This document shows positions 11,544 through 26,500 of a stretch of 64,000 nucleotides of DNA, one piece after another. The DNA comes from Ifrita kowaldi (lineage: Eukaryota; Chordata; Aves; Passeriformes; Cinclosomatidae), in NCBI GenBank assembly GCA_013398055.1, contig VZRS01007537.1:372001-436000 (forward strand). Reading direction: 5' to 3'. Each line of letters starts with the position of its first letter. Positions within the stretch are counted from its first letter, which is position 1. The notes under the pieces were generated by a model, which saw only the letters and a program-made list of their open reading frames with translations, did no database searches and was not told the origin of the DNA. The position numbers and the translations under genes are program-made.

Positions 11544-14500
11544 CTGTGGGCAGAGAGGAGAGCAACATTAGGTTGGCAGGGAAGGGAAAGGAAAACACTT
11601 CCATCCCAGCCAGAGACAGCTGCCCTTGCAATGGGAGCCCCATAGAAATACTCAAACAGGTGCCTTAGAAAAGACCAGTGCGTTCATTCATTCACCTTAC
11701 AAACTCTACAGCCCTCAAAGTATAGCAACAGCCACGCCTGAGAGATTTCCATGGAAACAAACTTGTTAATTCTACCTTCACTCAAATTCAGTTCAGTATT
11801 TGCTGGAAGGAGTCAGGTCACTAGGGAAGAAAACCTACCTCCCCCCAAGTTTCTCAGAGCATGAAACTGTCATTGCAGGCAATGGAAAGGCCTTAATGAA
11901 GAATTTAGAAAGTCTGCCAGGAGCAGCAGCCTAATCACTCACCACATAGCTACTATAGTCAGTAACAGCTGTCCTATGGAGCTTTGCAAACAAACAGCAC
12001 TTCTCACTGTACAAAAGCAGCTACAAACATTCCCTCTTTCCCCTCGTGTGAAATAACTGAGCCCCGCTTGGCTGCTGAGAGTTCTGGTCCTACAATGCCA
12101 TCTCCCAGCTTCATCCATCAAGCACAGCCCTCCCTCACTGCATCAACACAGTCCCAGCCATAATGAAATCAGAGCTGCTAATTACTTCCAACACAGCAGC
12201 CTTTAGTTTTGTACAATTACTGACGCTTAATATTCATAGCTTATTTAGTGCTTCTGTTCTAACAAAGCAGTACTAGCACAGTGACAAGAGCACATGTTAG
12301 TGGCTAATTATAGACACATTAGTACTCACTAACCACAACACATCCCTTCTGGAGTCCCACACAAGCACTCCCTCCACCTTCTCAGCCATTCCTGTAGGTT
12401 TATCCTGGCCTATTTCAGAGTACATAGGCAGAAGTAACTGCATCCTGACACATGGAGGGGAAAAGCATCATGTGCCTCTCTTTTTAAGCCTGTTCTGCCA
12501 TTCACCACATGAAGAAAGGCTTAAGGATTCTTGAAAGTGCTGCTCTAAGACAGGTAAGGAGGTTCAAAGTGAGAAAATCAGGAGTGCTAATTCATATCAA
12601 GTTCTCACTCAGAGGCACAGTCCTGGGTAATGGTGGTAGTGCAGAACATCTCTACCCAGGAGCCCTGAAGCATCAGACTCAGGATTTGGTGCACATGGGT
12701 AATGCCCTCAGCCTAGCACTCAATAGATACAGATGGTTTTCAGCAGCCACAATGTTAATGACTGTCCAATGACAAGCCTCTCTATCCTTTCCCAAGGAGC
12801 CACTGTTTTTATCTCTCACTCTCTTTAAAAATAGCTCCCAGCTTCCCACAGGTTATTTCAGAGCCTGGGCTAAATGAACTGGAATTTGGTTTTAAATTAG
12901 CAACTTCCAACCAAACATGTTAAATACAGAGATGCAGAAAACTACAGCTGCTGGGCTCAATTTCTACGTCCCCGTGTGGAGGAGGTTCAGTAACTTGTAC
13001 TCTGCTGCAGACAGCGGAACAAAGTTGTGGGATGTTTGTTATTCATAGCCATTAATTGCAAAATCCATGATTCCACATCAGCAGTTTCCTGAAAACCTGG
13101 GAAGGTGCCGGCTCCTGCAGCACACCCTGCTGGCGACCAGCTGCGCTTGCACTGCAAACGACTGCAAGGACGCAGCACTCCTGAGCTCCCTTCCAAGTAC
13201 CCACGCACACACACACTCTCTCGCAGACAGATACCCTTCCATAGCCTCAGCTCTGGCTCATACTCACTGGAAGGGTGCAATGGCTTCAGGAAGGAGGTTG
13301 TATGTCGCTACATTTGTCATTTTGTTGAAGAAGAATTTCTTCTTGAAGTTTTTGCTGTATGCCATTGTCCAGGGATCTAGCAGAAGGGTTACAGGGATCA
13401 GATAGAAAATAAAAGGGGGGAAAAATAATGGAAGAAATACACATACAGTGCAAGTAGGGAGGAGGAATCTATAAGAATAACTGATCCTTCCATTACTCCT
13501 TTTTCCTTCCTTCCCCAAGACAACCTGCTTCCCAAGCTATTCTCTATTCACTGAAAAAAATCCCTTCTCCCTGCATTTAGAAGTTGACATTTGAAACAGG
13601 GTATTTCCATGTCCTATTACTCTGGAAAACATCTTGATGAAAAATTATTATCTCATTAAAAAAGAAGGTTAATCAGTCATGTAAATAAATGGAATTACCC
13701 ACACAATAGCTAATCAACCCACAACAGAAAAATCTATTCTATTAAACACCCTAAACCTTACCCAAATCCAAGCTACATTACATGCAAACACTTAGTATCT
13801 AGCCAGTGGAATATTGCCATTCATTTTTTACTAAGTTACAAGGTGAGCAAGCCTGGTCAATACTTTTTACTTGGAGGGACAAAGAAAAGCTGAGAGGGAG
13901 TGGGGACTCTCTTCCTACCGTTCATAGTCCGTACGATGTAGAGTCCTGTGGGCACAAAGTGCCGGTCATCTCGGCCAGTGTAGGACAGCCGGGGCATTCC
14001 CCCTGAACTCTTGATGACTTTCATCTCTAACCTAAATATTGAGAGAAGGCAATGACAGAGATTGGTTCTTCCTTTACCATGCTTGTACACACATCGCACC
14101 ATCTGCACCACTTCTCCAGAGTGTCACAGCGAGAACTGAAAGCACTGCACAGGACAGGACCAAATCATCACATCCTGAAGAATTTGCGGTTTTTCCCTTC
14201 CCACAAAGGACAAGAGAAACCAGTCAGACCTGTCTAGATCAGGCTGAAAATTGAGTGTTGTGGTGAAAAATCGGTGATGAGCTACATAATTAATCCAAAT
14301 GGGATTCCTATTTCAAGTGTGGATTCTTGACCATTCAAGCCACTGAGAAGCCACTGATACTTCTGCACCCGAACTCAAGCACTGTTGCTGCTCCAGCTGT
14401 TATGAAGTGCATTGGCCACATCTACAGCATCAGAATGCAGCAGAATGATGCTATGAGTCAGCAGCATCTCAGGAAAAGCAGCCACCACGAGCTCTAACAG

Positions 14501-17500
14501 CTCTTTCTTCATGTCTCCTCTAGCACAGATCAGAACATCCCTCCCATTCCTGTGCACCAGTGACTGATAACTTCAGTGGGCCCTAATGTTTTATTTGCAC
14601 CAGTTGCTTACCTCACAAAAATCTTGTCCATTTCTTCCAATCTGTATACTTCCTTCACTCTGGGAAGAAAAGTCAAAAACATTATTTCAAAAAAGTTTAA
14701 ACTGTGCTTTTTTTTCCTGCCCAGCTACAGGGAAGAGCCAAATGGTTGATTTTATTCAGCATGAGGTAGTCAGGCACAACTGAGGTTCACCCTTCTCTTT
14801 TATCTTATTCTTCGGTGCCTAGTTTTTCCTGGCTTGAGAAAACCTGACACCTGCATCCTTATGGTTGGATTGCTGTAAGCAGCAGATAAGCATCCTTGCT
14901 ACTAAGGAAGCTGGGCAGTTTTACCTCAGATTGACTACACAGAAAAGTAAAAACAGTGAAAGTCAAATGCTTTTGTTTTCCCATCAGATAAATTGACCAA
15001 GGTCAGTCTGAGGCAGGTTCTGGCCTCAGCATGCTGGCCTCACAGTAAAATTAAACAACCTGATCTTCACCATTATTATCCTCAGAGATGCCACAAACTT
15101 GTTAGTTACCCTGAGGTAAAAAGAGCTTTTTTTTTTTTTTTTTTTAATCAGGAAAGATTATTTTGAGTCATCATTCTGTCATTACATCAAACTGGTTTTG
15201 TTGTCCTGAGACACAGAAAAACAATCAGTAAGTTAAAAAAGCACTGCCTCTGATCAGACACCCTAACCACTCATTTCCCACATACTGCTACAAGCATCAG
15301 GTTTCAAAGAGCACAGCAGGAACACTTTAACACCTTTCCACAAGAGCAGCAAATGACCCCTCTACAATTCTTTTCCCCAGCTCTCCTTCTCGCTTCACCT
15401 TCAGCCTTCCCCAACATTTTGGGCTCCTCCAATTATTACAACTGTCTGTTTGTCATTAGGCTGAGATTCCACTCATCATCTTTCACTAGGCCATCAAGGA
15501 GAACACCCTCTTTCCCTTCCTCCAAATTCTTTCATAACATAGCTGCACTTCCAGCTTCTGTATGAGAAGCTGTTTTGTCCACAATACATACCTGATGCCC
15601 TCACAGTGGTGCTCTTATGCTCCACTGCAGTACAATTAATGAAATGGAAGGCCAGGAGACAACCAAAGCTGAAGGCCTTTGTCAGGAACTTTCCTGGGGG
15701 TTGTAACCAAAGCCTTGTCCTCATAGATGCTGCTCAGTACTGCATTTACTAACAGTCAGCATCACTGTACTGCTGCTGACCCTTCAGGGCTGACAGGGAC
15801 ATAGAATTCTTTGTAATGATTAAGCTCACTGGTGCTAGACCTACAATCACACATATTTGGAATCAACACCAGCCAATCCACCTATGATGAAAATTTGACT
15901 GTTTGACATGTGAAAGGAGGGCACAACTTCTCCATTAACAATATTTACCTTAAATATATAAAAAGCTTCTAGTCTCTTTCCAAAAACATAACAGAACTAT
16001 GAATTTCAGCCTGAAATGTAACTCCCCTTCAGGTCCTCCAACGCACTGACACTGACACACACCAGGCTGAGGGAAGGAGGCATCACTCACCGGATGGGGT
16101 TCATATCTGGCCGGCTGGGTTTAGAAACAGCTTTGACAAACTTCTCTGCCAGCCGAATCCTGAATGAACATGGAAAGAGAACCCAGCAATGTAACGAGGT
16201 CTTTGGCACAGTGGGTAGGTAACAGTTTCAACAGAGTAATTGATGAGACAACTCAGGACATGCAGACTGCCTCCACTGGCTAGCCAAATGGGTCTAGCAA
16301 AACTTCTTTTCACCCACCCTCCCAATTCAGTGCCCAGTGATACTGCCTATTATCCATTAGGAATGAGTCTCCATAGCTCACTCTAAAAGCCCACATGCTG
16401 TTGAACACTGATATATTTATTAGGCCACCAGGACTAGCAGAGACATCATGTCCCTGAGGAAGGGAAACAGAGGGGCTTGTTCTTTCTCCCTCAGCCAGTT
16501 ACCAACTATGCTCATTTATATTCCAGAATGGTCAGTTTACCCCAGCCATGCCTAGCTCACCCTACACTAAGAAAGAAGCTAGAGCTGCCCTCATACACAG
16601 AGAAGACACAATTGGAAAAGCCCATATGTACTTCAGTTCTGAGCAGCTTCATTCACAGTTCATCTTTATAGCACTGTTTCAGCTGAATGCACTTGTTTCC
16701 CTGTGCTCAGCATTCTGCTTTTTGTCTAAACACTCCTACTCATGTAGAAGAAAAAAGCTTCTCCAGACCCTACATACCTCTGGTTGAAATGCTGTGCTCG
16801 AACATCATTGCCATTCAGCACCAAGACATCAAGGATGTGGATGGCACTGATTTTTCGCTGGGCTTTCCCCTAAGGAGGGCAATACAGAGATTTATTATTC
16901 AGACTGTTGATATTTCGGCCTTGATTTATAGCCTGTTTTTTGACAGGACATCTCTTCTAGCAAGAAGGTACCTTTCCAGATACTAGAAGCACACAAATTC
17001 CCTGCTGCCCATTAAACAGTAACATGGCATCCTCCAAGAACTGGTGTATCTCAAATACCCAGTTGTGTCTTACAGGAGGGAGAGAGGGTGGGACCACAGC
17101 TGCCATCACCAGCTATCTGTGCCTTATCAGGTATCATAAAGCCCAGTGCACTACAGTATCCTCATCTGATGTGCAAGAGGACAGGGAAACTCACAGGCAG
17201 CTGGGATTTTTCACTTTACTCTGTGAATATACCACCAAGGTCTTCTCCCCACAGCCTGCAGTCACACCCATGTCCATGTGCTAACAAAAGAAAATCAATT
17301 GCAGCTCTATTTTGCAAGGTTGCATGTCTGACATCTTTGGTATCTTTGAGCAGTTATGTACCCAAAGAGCCACAGACACATTAAGTCACGGTGGCAATGT
17401 CATCTGCAGTTCCACATAGAATAGCAACACATCAGGTCCAAAGGGTTTTCAAAAAAATGTTGAAAGTTCATACTCTAGCACTGGACAGAAAGAAGGAACT

Positions 17501-20500
17501 TAATCCAAAATAGTTACTCTAAAGATCATGTACAAAAAAACAAAACTTGGACCTGACACAGATGGAACATTTATTCTGCAGTATCTTACAGAGATTAGGT
17601 GAAACTGCTCTTTGTATTTGCAGCAACATGGTAAGGGAGAGAGTAGGCTCCTACCTCTCCTTTCAGCTCATGAACAATCTCCACAGAGAGAAGAGTATCT
17701 CGTGGCAGCTCAGTTTTCAAATCCAGCTTTGTCCAGCGATCTGACTGGCGACCACCCCAGGTGTAGATCTGTGATTTCTGTACATAAAGACAGAGTCAGA
17801 TTCAGCCAAGGCTTCCTGAGGGCAGGGGTGGAGAAGAGACCTCTAACTTGAGGTTGCAGAGCATCCCTCGGAGAATCTTTTTGTCCTAGGCTGTTACAGG
17901 CAGTTTCTTTGTCATAAGTTTTAAGAAGAACCTTAAGCTCTACAGCAAAGGAACAAAACCACCGATTCTAATCTGCCAGTGACTTTTCACACCCACACAA
18001 AGAACCAGAAATAGAACACCTTTAAAGGGACAGTGAAGATAATTAGAGACACTAGCAGGAGTGCAGGTCTCTGAATAGGCTGAGATTACAGAAACAGGGT
18101 TAATTAGTGTGAAAAGCAGTGACATCAGGAGAAAGAAACATAAATAACTAGCAGTCTCAGGTAGTGCTGATGGGGATTCTTTTAGGCCTTTAAGGACAGG
18201 AAAGGATGGGATAAAACTGCAAGGCAGAATAGTAGCATTGGAATGAATCAGCAAAACTACCGGACTGATCTTAGCACTTACCCCTAACCCCAAGAGGAAC
18301 TTCTGCTCACTGCCAGACACCATACACCGGTAATCTAACACTTGGCGAATTTTCTCCAGTGTGCTGGAATTCAGAGGAGTGGGTTTGTAACTGAAGGTAT
18401 CAATGTCTGTGCCCTAAAGAGCAAAGTATGGAAAAGGCAAGACAGACACAATACATCAACAGGCAGGTAAACACAACTTCTACATGAAACAATAATCCAG
18501 GACTAGCTTCTTCATCTCTGAATTCCAATATGAAAAAAAAGCTATATTTGTAGGAAAGGACTCTAGGCAAGGTCTCACCTGGATCAGCTCAAAGAACTTG
18601 GACTTGGGATCTGAAGATGAAGGAGCAACACGAGCCTGATCAGGAATCTGAAAACAAACCCAAACAATTGATACTGAGTGTTATTCTTCGGCACATTCAA
18701 AGAAACATTTCTGGTTTCAATATACGACAGAACACCCTGCCCTTGAAACTGCTGCTCTTGGGATTCGAGATGAAGAGATGTCACGTGGCAAATATAATGT
18801 GTCACACGTTTTGCAAATTTAATGTAGGTATACCACATCTCACAGAAACCAACTGGCAACTCCAGAAAGGCTTAGTCTAAACCTTTGATTTCATGCATGT
18901 TTTGATGAACTACCCTTTCATCAAAGACACACAAGCAGCCTGTGAAACTGTCATATCTATGGCCCCACTGCACTCAAAAGCTCAGGAAACAGAACCTGCA
19001 GACTCATAAAACAAGACCTTTTAGAGAGCTCTGCTGCTTGGGATCTAGGTGCTGAGTTCACTCTGTGTACACTGAAATATTCTCAACTGCAAAGAAGCCT
19101 GCTCAGTTAAGCCATACACAATAAATCAGGGCCATCCTGTTCGATTACATAAACAGGTTGAAATGGTTTCTGACTTTCCCACAAGACGAGATATTAAACG
19201 TCTGTCTGGAAAGGCCTATCTGTACTGCAACTCCACTCTTGTTTCACTACAGCAAGGACACCTTCACGATCTGCCTGCTTGACACCTTACTTACCCCCCA
19301 CAGCTGGAGACACTCCTTCCGGATTTCAGCCTGCCGGGGCTCACTCAGCGTTCTAAAGAAAGACAGCAGACTGTTAAGATGGTGAAACCTCCTTGAGCTT
19401 ACAGCATTACATATCCTAGCCCTATAAAATTTGGAACTTTCAGCATCTGGCTTGGGAACAACAAATATGAACTGCTCCACAGCAGGTTGGACAAAAGAGG
19501 ATACTGCCTTCCCTCCCCACCCACCAGTTCCTGTGTTTAGCTTTGTTTCACAGTCTGCATTTCTGACTATCAGCCATCATTTCATTCCATGAAAGTACCA
19601 CTGGGTACAAATATTTTCAGTAAGTTATGTATTAGTACAAACTTATGCTAATCTCCAAGAGCTGGGTACACAGCCCCAGTTAAGAGTAACAGTGAAGACC
19701 TGCTGAAGGCCATACAAAAAACAGTGTCAAGGTAGAATCACCTCTAAGACAATTACTAACTACCATACTCACTCAGCTTTCCACCATGTATTATGTCTGA
19801 ATAACACCTGAACAGAAAAGTCATGGCAGGATAATATTGCAATGGCTTTTGTTTTATGCAAGAAATTAACGTCAAGCTTTAGGTAATTCTAGGTCTGTAA
19901 CTTAGATGCTTTGAACTGCCCCTGGAAAAATGAACGACTATGAACCACACTCAGCTTGGGATGGTTACTGTTGAGTTGAACATACCAGCTGCAAGTTTTT
20001 CTGCTTACATTCCTGCTAAGAAGCAAGCTCATTTATGGTAACTGGAAATCATGCAATGAATGGAAGCCTTCTCAACAAGGGTGGTAACAAACCATCAGTT
20101 TTCATGACTCCTCCAGCCACCCACATGTCTCTGCAAATAACTCAGGTAGAGACACAAGCTGAGCTACCTAAGAGCACTTTTCACTTTCCTGGCCCCAAAG
20201 GCCAAGACAAGTACCAGCTCAAATCAAGAACTTATTAAACAAGGGCAAAGCAATTCATTAATAGTAGGTTAATTCAGTCCTCACCAAAAGCTAGAGGAAT
20301 ATACTCACGTGTCTTGAACAAAGGCACGAATTTTGGCTAGTGCCTTTATCTGAACTTTGCAGTGGCTAAAAGAAAAGAAAAGTTTTAGTCAGGGAGCAAA
20401 TTAATCACCACCAAGATTGTTCTAGTGTTCAAAACAAGAAAGAGTGCTGGGACAAAAGGGGGAAGCCAGTCTGATTCACAGAGCAATGAGGGATCTTAGC

Positions 20501-23500
20501 CAACATGATTCAAACTGACAGGATGATCACTGGAATGAATTAGGCAGTACTTTCTTTTCTACAGAGTACTCAGAAGCCAGTCACTAACAGTAATACAGCA
20601 TTTCTGTCTGCACAGCATCCTCCTGCTCTGCTCAGCCTCTCAGGGAACAAAAGCAGAGCAGTGTGGCAGCATCAACAAGTACTTCCATGAGTGCAGGAAG
20701 TTACACTTGAAAGCCATGCTAAATGAATCTGCCTACAGCCAGCAGCCCTCATCACCCACAGTCACTCACTTTTCATTGGATTGGACAATGTAATTGTAGA
20801 AATCCTGGTTGTCTTTGATCACATTCAGTGGGACGATAAGATTCACATCCACATCAGAATTGCGCAGCTGGTTGAGTCTGATGTTCACTGTGAACAGGTA
20901 ATCCCGCACGTCATCAATCCCTGACTTCAGGCCTTTGCATACCACGTACCTGCAGAGCAAGGCAGAGAGATCAGCTGGGTTCAGTTCTTTCACACAGCCA
21001 ACTCTTCTGCCACACTCCTATTATAAGGACACTTGCCCAAATCCCAGGAACTCTTTCCTCCTGGATATCCCTAAGAAGATGCGATCTCACCTATCACTGA
21101 GTTATCATACATCTTTTCTATGCTTTGGAAAGACAGGGAAATGCAACCGTATGTAAACCCGCAAGATCTCCCTCAAGTAGTAAATCAATTCTGCTAAACT
21201 TGACAGGTACAATGAAAACACAGATAATATCACAGAATCATAGAATGGTTTGGGTTGAAAGGGATCCCAAAGATCATGCAGTTCCAAACCCCTCCCATGG
21301 GCATGGACACCTTCCATTAAACCAGGTTGCTCACAAGCCCATATCCTACCTGGCCTTGAACCTCCAGGGATGGGGCATCCACATCTTCTTTGGGCAACCT
21401 GTTTCAGTGCCTCACCACCCTCACAGTAAATACCTTCATTCTAATATCTAACCTAAACCTACTGTCTTTTAGTTTGAATCCATTCCCTCTTCTCTTGTCA
21501 CTATATGTCCTTGGCAAAAGTCCCTCTCCACCTTTCTTGTAGGCTCCCTTCAAGTACTGGAAGGCCCCAATTAGGTCACTCCTAAGCCTTCTCTTTTCCA
21601 GGCTGAACAATCCCAATTCTCTCAGCCTTTCCTCACAGGAAATGTGTGTCATCATTCTAATCACATTGGTGTTCCTCCTCAGAACTATTTCCAACAGGTC
21701 GAAGTCCTTCCTGTGCTGCGGATACAGCACTGCAGTGGCGTCTCACCAGAGCACAGCAGAGGGGCACAATCCCCTCCCTCACCCTGCTGGCCACGCTGCC
21801 TTGGATGCAGCCCAGGATACAATTGGCTTTCTGGGCTGTGAGCACACAGTGCCAGCTCATGTCCAACCTCTTATATGTTCTCTGGCTTCACTGAAACCAT
21901 AGTTGTTTCATGCAAAATAGGATTTGTTATATATCCAGCTCCACAGCTTCGTTCTCGTAAGGGCAATTTGGCAAATATCATCTTTACCTTGTCCATAATT
22001 TGCTAAACATCTAAAATGTTTCATTCTGCAAGACAGCTGCTAATTGAGGGCAGGTCACAAAGCTTCCACTAGGCTTACCCAAATCCAACTATCACTGTAT
22101 TTAGAGGATGGTTTTCTTTAGTAGACCCTCATGCTCAAGCATCTCACCTCTCCGAGTTAGCAGGGCGACTTGTCACAGGTTTAAAGATGCAAATTCTCTC
22201 AAAGCAGCAATACAGCAGATAAACAAGACCCACACTGAATGGAGTAAACAGGTCAAAGGTTTTGCAGACAAAATGTCCTCCTGGAAAAAAAAGAGGAATT
22301 ACACCAATGCCAGCAGATTACAAGGAAACAAGGAGATACCAAGCACCTCAATCCTTCTGCAGAACTAGTTAACAGGGGTTTTGTGCAATTAAACAGCATC
22401 CAGAGCACAGTTATGAAGTGGGCCAGCAAGGCCTCATGAAACATCTTCCCGATGTCTCTGCAGCAAAGAGAGAAAAGCATTCCCTCAACCAGAATCTAAT
22501 CTGTATGTAGGCTGTCTCACAAGAAAACCTTCTATCTACCCCCATCCTTCCCTTCCAGGCCCAAACTGTGCCCTACAGCATGGCAGCATGCTATCCCAAA
22601 CCCTCCAGGGAAGAGGAGCCCTGATACATGCAACAAGGAACCTCAGACTAGAGGAGAAGACTCTTAGATGTTACCTAAAGAGAATAACTTGCCATCTAGA
22701 GAGAAAAGAGTCTGTGTTGCCCCTCTCCTTCAAACTGGTGATTCCCAATTTCCCCAAGCAAAAAGCAGGCATTTTTACAGAATTATCATACACCCATGTA
22801 GGAAAGACTTAAAGAAGGCTGCACCTTCTATCATATCACATTTGAGACTACTGTTAAGTAGATCATTGCCTCAGGTTCTTCTAAACATAGGGCACAAGAT
22901 AAAAATGATCATTTTGTTGCCATTTGTCTTCTATATCAGTGCCAAAGGCTAACTAAACTTAGTGGAAGAGAGAAGCCATCAAAATCAGACACAGCTGTAA
23001 GGTCCATCATTTAGCAGCAATGAGGTACAGCTAAGACAGGGTGAGGCATCATTTGTTCTGATCACACAGATGGCAGATTTAAAGGAGAAAAGCCTTCAGA
23101 AGTTAGAGGAAAGGAAGAATGGGATACAGAGTGCTCTCTGTTCCAATCAGCTGGAATATTCAGGAAGCTGGTCCAGCTAGTGCCATAAAACTCAGATAGA
23201 CTGTCCAGTTATCACACTGCGTGAACTTACCCCAAAACAGCCACATAACCCAACAAATTAAGTGCTTTAAATTAATGCATTTTAGCTCATGCTTTTAATT
23301 AAAAGCAAAATAGATGAAGATTATCTCATTTTTCTGACCAGCTCTCTTAGCTTTGTGACAACCATCTCAGGATTTGTGTGTACACATCCAATTCTGTGCA
23401 ACCTGGCCTCACAGCAGAGCAGACTTCAAGGCACTAATAAAAATTGTACAGCAACATTCCCCAGAGCCACCCACACCTTAGAGAAGGAAGATTAATGGAC

Positions 23501-26500
23501 AAAACATACCTGTCCGGACAATGGACAGTGCTGTAAGGAACTGGCAAAGCAGGAGTTGTTTGCTTAGGATTTCTTGCAGATTCTCCTGACCCTCCACTGA
23601 GAAACCCTGCAACACACATAGCATATGATTAGTATCTCCACACATCTGTTGCTCAAGCAAAGGATTCTGAGGAACTAAATCATGGAATCGTGATCATTTC
23701 TGTTTCTTTAAGGTAAAAGAACTGACACCAGGAATTTTAATGGCAAGGCTTGCAGGATTTCACATTTTAGCTACAGACACATGTCAAATACCCTGCTGTA
23801 TGCAGACTGAAGTGTCAGTTTTATCATGTTTTTTTTCATGCAGGAAGAAAAGGAAATTGACCAACCCCATCAGCCATTAAGAAGTGCACTCCCTTGTGAT
23901 CAGTATTGTCCAAAACAAAATTCTGGAAAGCAGTAATGTTCTCTGATCGAGTGATGTCTCCATCTCCATCAATCCCACCCTCTCCTAAGAAAAAAAAGGA
24001 GACAACCAATAACACATTTGCAAGTACAAACAAAATGTCAGTATGTGCAGATGGTCTACAGTATTCAATCAACATTTAGTCAGAAATCACGAAGACCTTG
24101 ATAGGTGAATAAGTATTAACAATGTCCCCTGTTCAGCACCAAAGATGCTTTTTAATTTAGAAAAATTATTCAGATTGTGTGGTCAGGCTGAAACAAGACC
24201 ATAAAATAACCATGCTCAAAGTATGTGTTGTACATTAGCCTTGGCAAAAGACAAATTATGACTACACAACAACATAATAGTCTCATTCAAGCAGGAATGG
24301 CACATAGCTCAACCTACTGAAAATGTAAGATGCAACTTCACAGCTCACCTGCCAAAAACGTGTTATTACAGACAAGGCAAAATTCCTTATATTGTGGATT
24401 TGTAACCTTCTACTAAGAATTCAAATCATTCCGAAGAAACATAATAGTCTATTTTCAAACACAATGTAATTTGGGCTTTAAAAAAGCAACCCCCCAAAAA
24501 AACTGTGAAGAAGTTTATAAAGGGAGTAGGGAAAGAGACATAAGATTTGTGCACAAATACTCATGCAGTTCTCCCATATGACTCTTTTTAAAGAGAGCTA
24601 CATTGCCCCTCAGCTGGTGTTTTAGAAAGCTGACATAAGGTGTATTCTAGAGCTCACCAGTTCTGTCTTTAGGAAGCTGGAACTTCTATTTGGTATTAGT
24701 CCCTGTAAATCTTCTACAACTACAGATTTTATTACCTCAACTGGAGGACTAGAAAGCAGAAGAGATCAAGATGCATGATAGTGTTTTGATAACTAAACTC
24801 CTCACCAACCACCTTGTCAATAAGTAAAGTGACACTGGAATTTGTTACCATTCTTCACAACAGAAATATCATGGCAGACTACTTTATTCCCATCAGTGGA
24901 AGAGAGTTTGTACACACCTCACTAGACTTTACAGCAAAACAGAAAGGGATCAAGAAAATGAATCAAAATCATTGGGCTATTAATTTCTCCAGGTATCTCC
25001 TCCTCTCCATAATACCAGTTTGCAGTGAGCTATGAAGATTCAAACACTGCAACCATTAGAACAAGGTGTTTATCTGCCTTGCTGCCCTTGCCATGAACCT
25101 TCACTTAACTAAGATCTAAATCTTAAGTGCTACCAACCATTCTCTAAGGGCTCTTAGTCAGGTGTGAAGAGTGGCAGCCAACAAGAGTCAGCAGTGGAGA
25201 GGAAAAAAACCACACGAGGCACAACAATGGAAAAGCAAACCCTCTTCTCTATAAGACAGTAACTTTCCAGTTTATTTTGTCTGAAATAAGAAGCATGAAT
25301 ACTAGCAATCCTTGGATTTCCCCTCCTAATCCTAAAGGTGAGACAGATAGAGGGCTCAAACATATCACCAAGATTAACAAGTTACGATGCATGAGAAGAG
25401 ATGCAGCAATTGTCTGTGTACACCTGTTTAGTCTGTCTGAAAGCAAGGCAGACCATGTTAACATAATAAATATCCTCGGATTAAGCAGCTATTTAGTCAC
25501 AGTGATTCAGATAAAGCCTCTAGCCCCAATCTGTTTTATTTATCTTTACTAAGAGCCCACAATCAATTATCAGAGCACAGCTAGGAAGCTCTTATATAGA
25601 AATACACTGACAGTCGGGCAAATGAGGTTTCTATCTCTGGCTCTGCTAATAGATCTTTGTGCACAACAGGAGGCTGGAGCACCTCTCCCATGAGGATAGA
25701 TTGAGAACACTGAGGCTATCTAGCCTGGAGAAGAGAAGGCTCTAGGAAGTCTAGGCACCCTCCAGTACGTAAAGCGGGCTACAGGAAAGATGGGGAGGGG
25801 CTTCTTATGAGGGAGTATAATGATAGAATATTGGATAATGGCTTTAAACTGAAAGAGAGTGCATTTAAAATAGACATTAACAAGAAATTCTTTACTCAGA
25901 GTGCTGAGTCACTGGGAGACATTGTCCAGACAAGTTGTGGATGCCCAGTCTCTGTTCATGGCCAGTTTCGATGGGGCTTTGAGCAACTTGGTGTCCTGGA
26001 AGGTGTCCCTGTTCACAGCAGGGGGGGGATTGGAGCTAGATGATTTTTAAAGTCCCTTCCAACCCACACAATTCTATGATTCTATGATAAGTCATTTCAT
26101 TCACCATGTTTCAGGCTGAGATCAGTGATGTGAGAAAAACATTGCCAAGCCATCTTAAAACACTCTATAATGTTCAGATAAGCAAAGTACTCAAATATCA
26201 GCTACTACAATGAAACACATTCTCAGGCCAGACTGGTAATAAGTGCAGAAAAATTACTTGATATGCAAGCTCACCAATCTCAACCCTTTTCTCCAATGAC
26301 AGCCCCCTTCTACCTTGCAAAATGGTTCCCTAGGCTTCTCCCAGATCCCCCTGCTGGTATCAGTGCCAGCCCTGCCACTAATACACAGGCTGCAGCATAA
26401 GCAAAAACATCAGGTAACACTCATGGGTGCACTACATACCATAATAAGGTTCAAAGAGCTCACTGGAAGCAGAATAGAAGTCCTCCAGTTTAAAATCATT

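Larger units (their letters stand above)
11544..20308 (-). other. CMTR1 introns, 3' part
   Basis: The introns between exons 24 and 14 show a 19-base T run at 15127-15145 and short AC runs near 13206-13216. No further exons, RNA genes or recognised transposons were seen. Confidence 0.5.
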
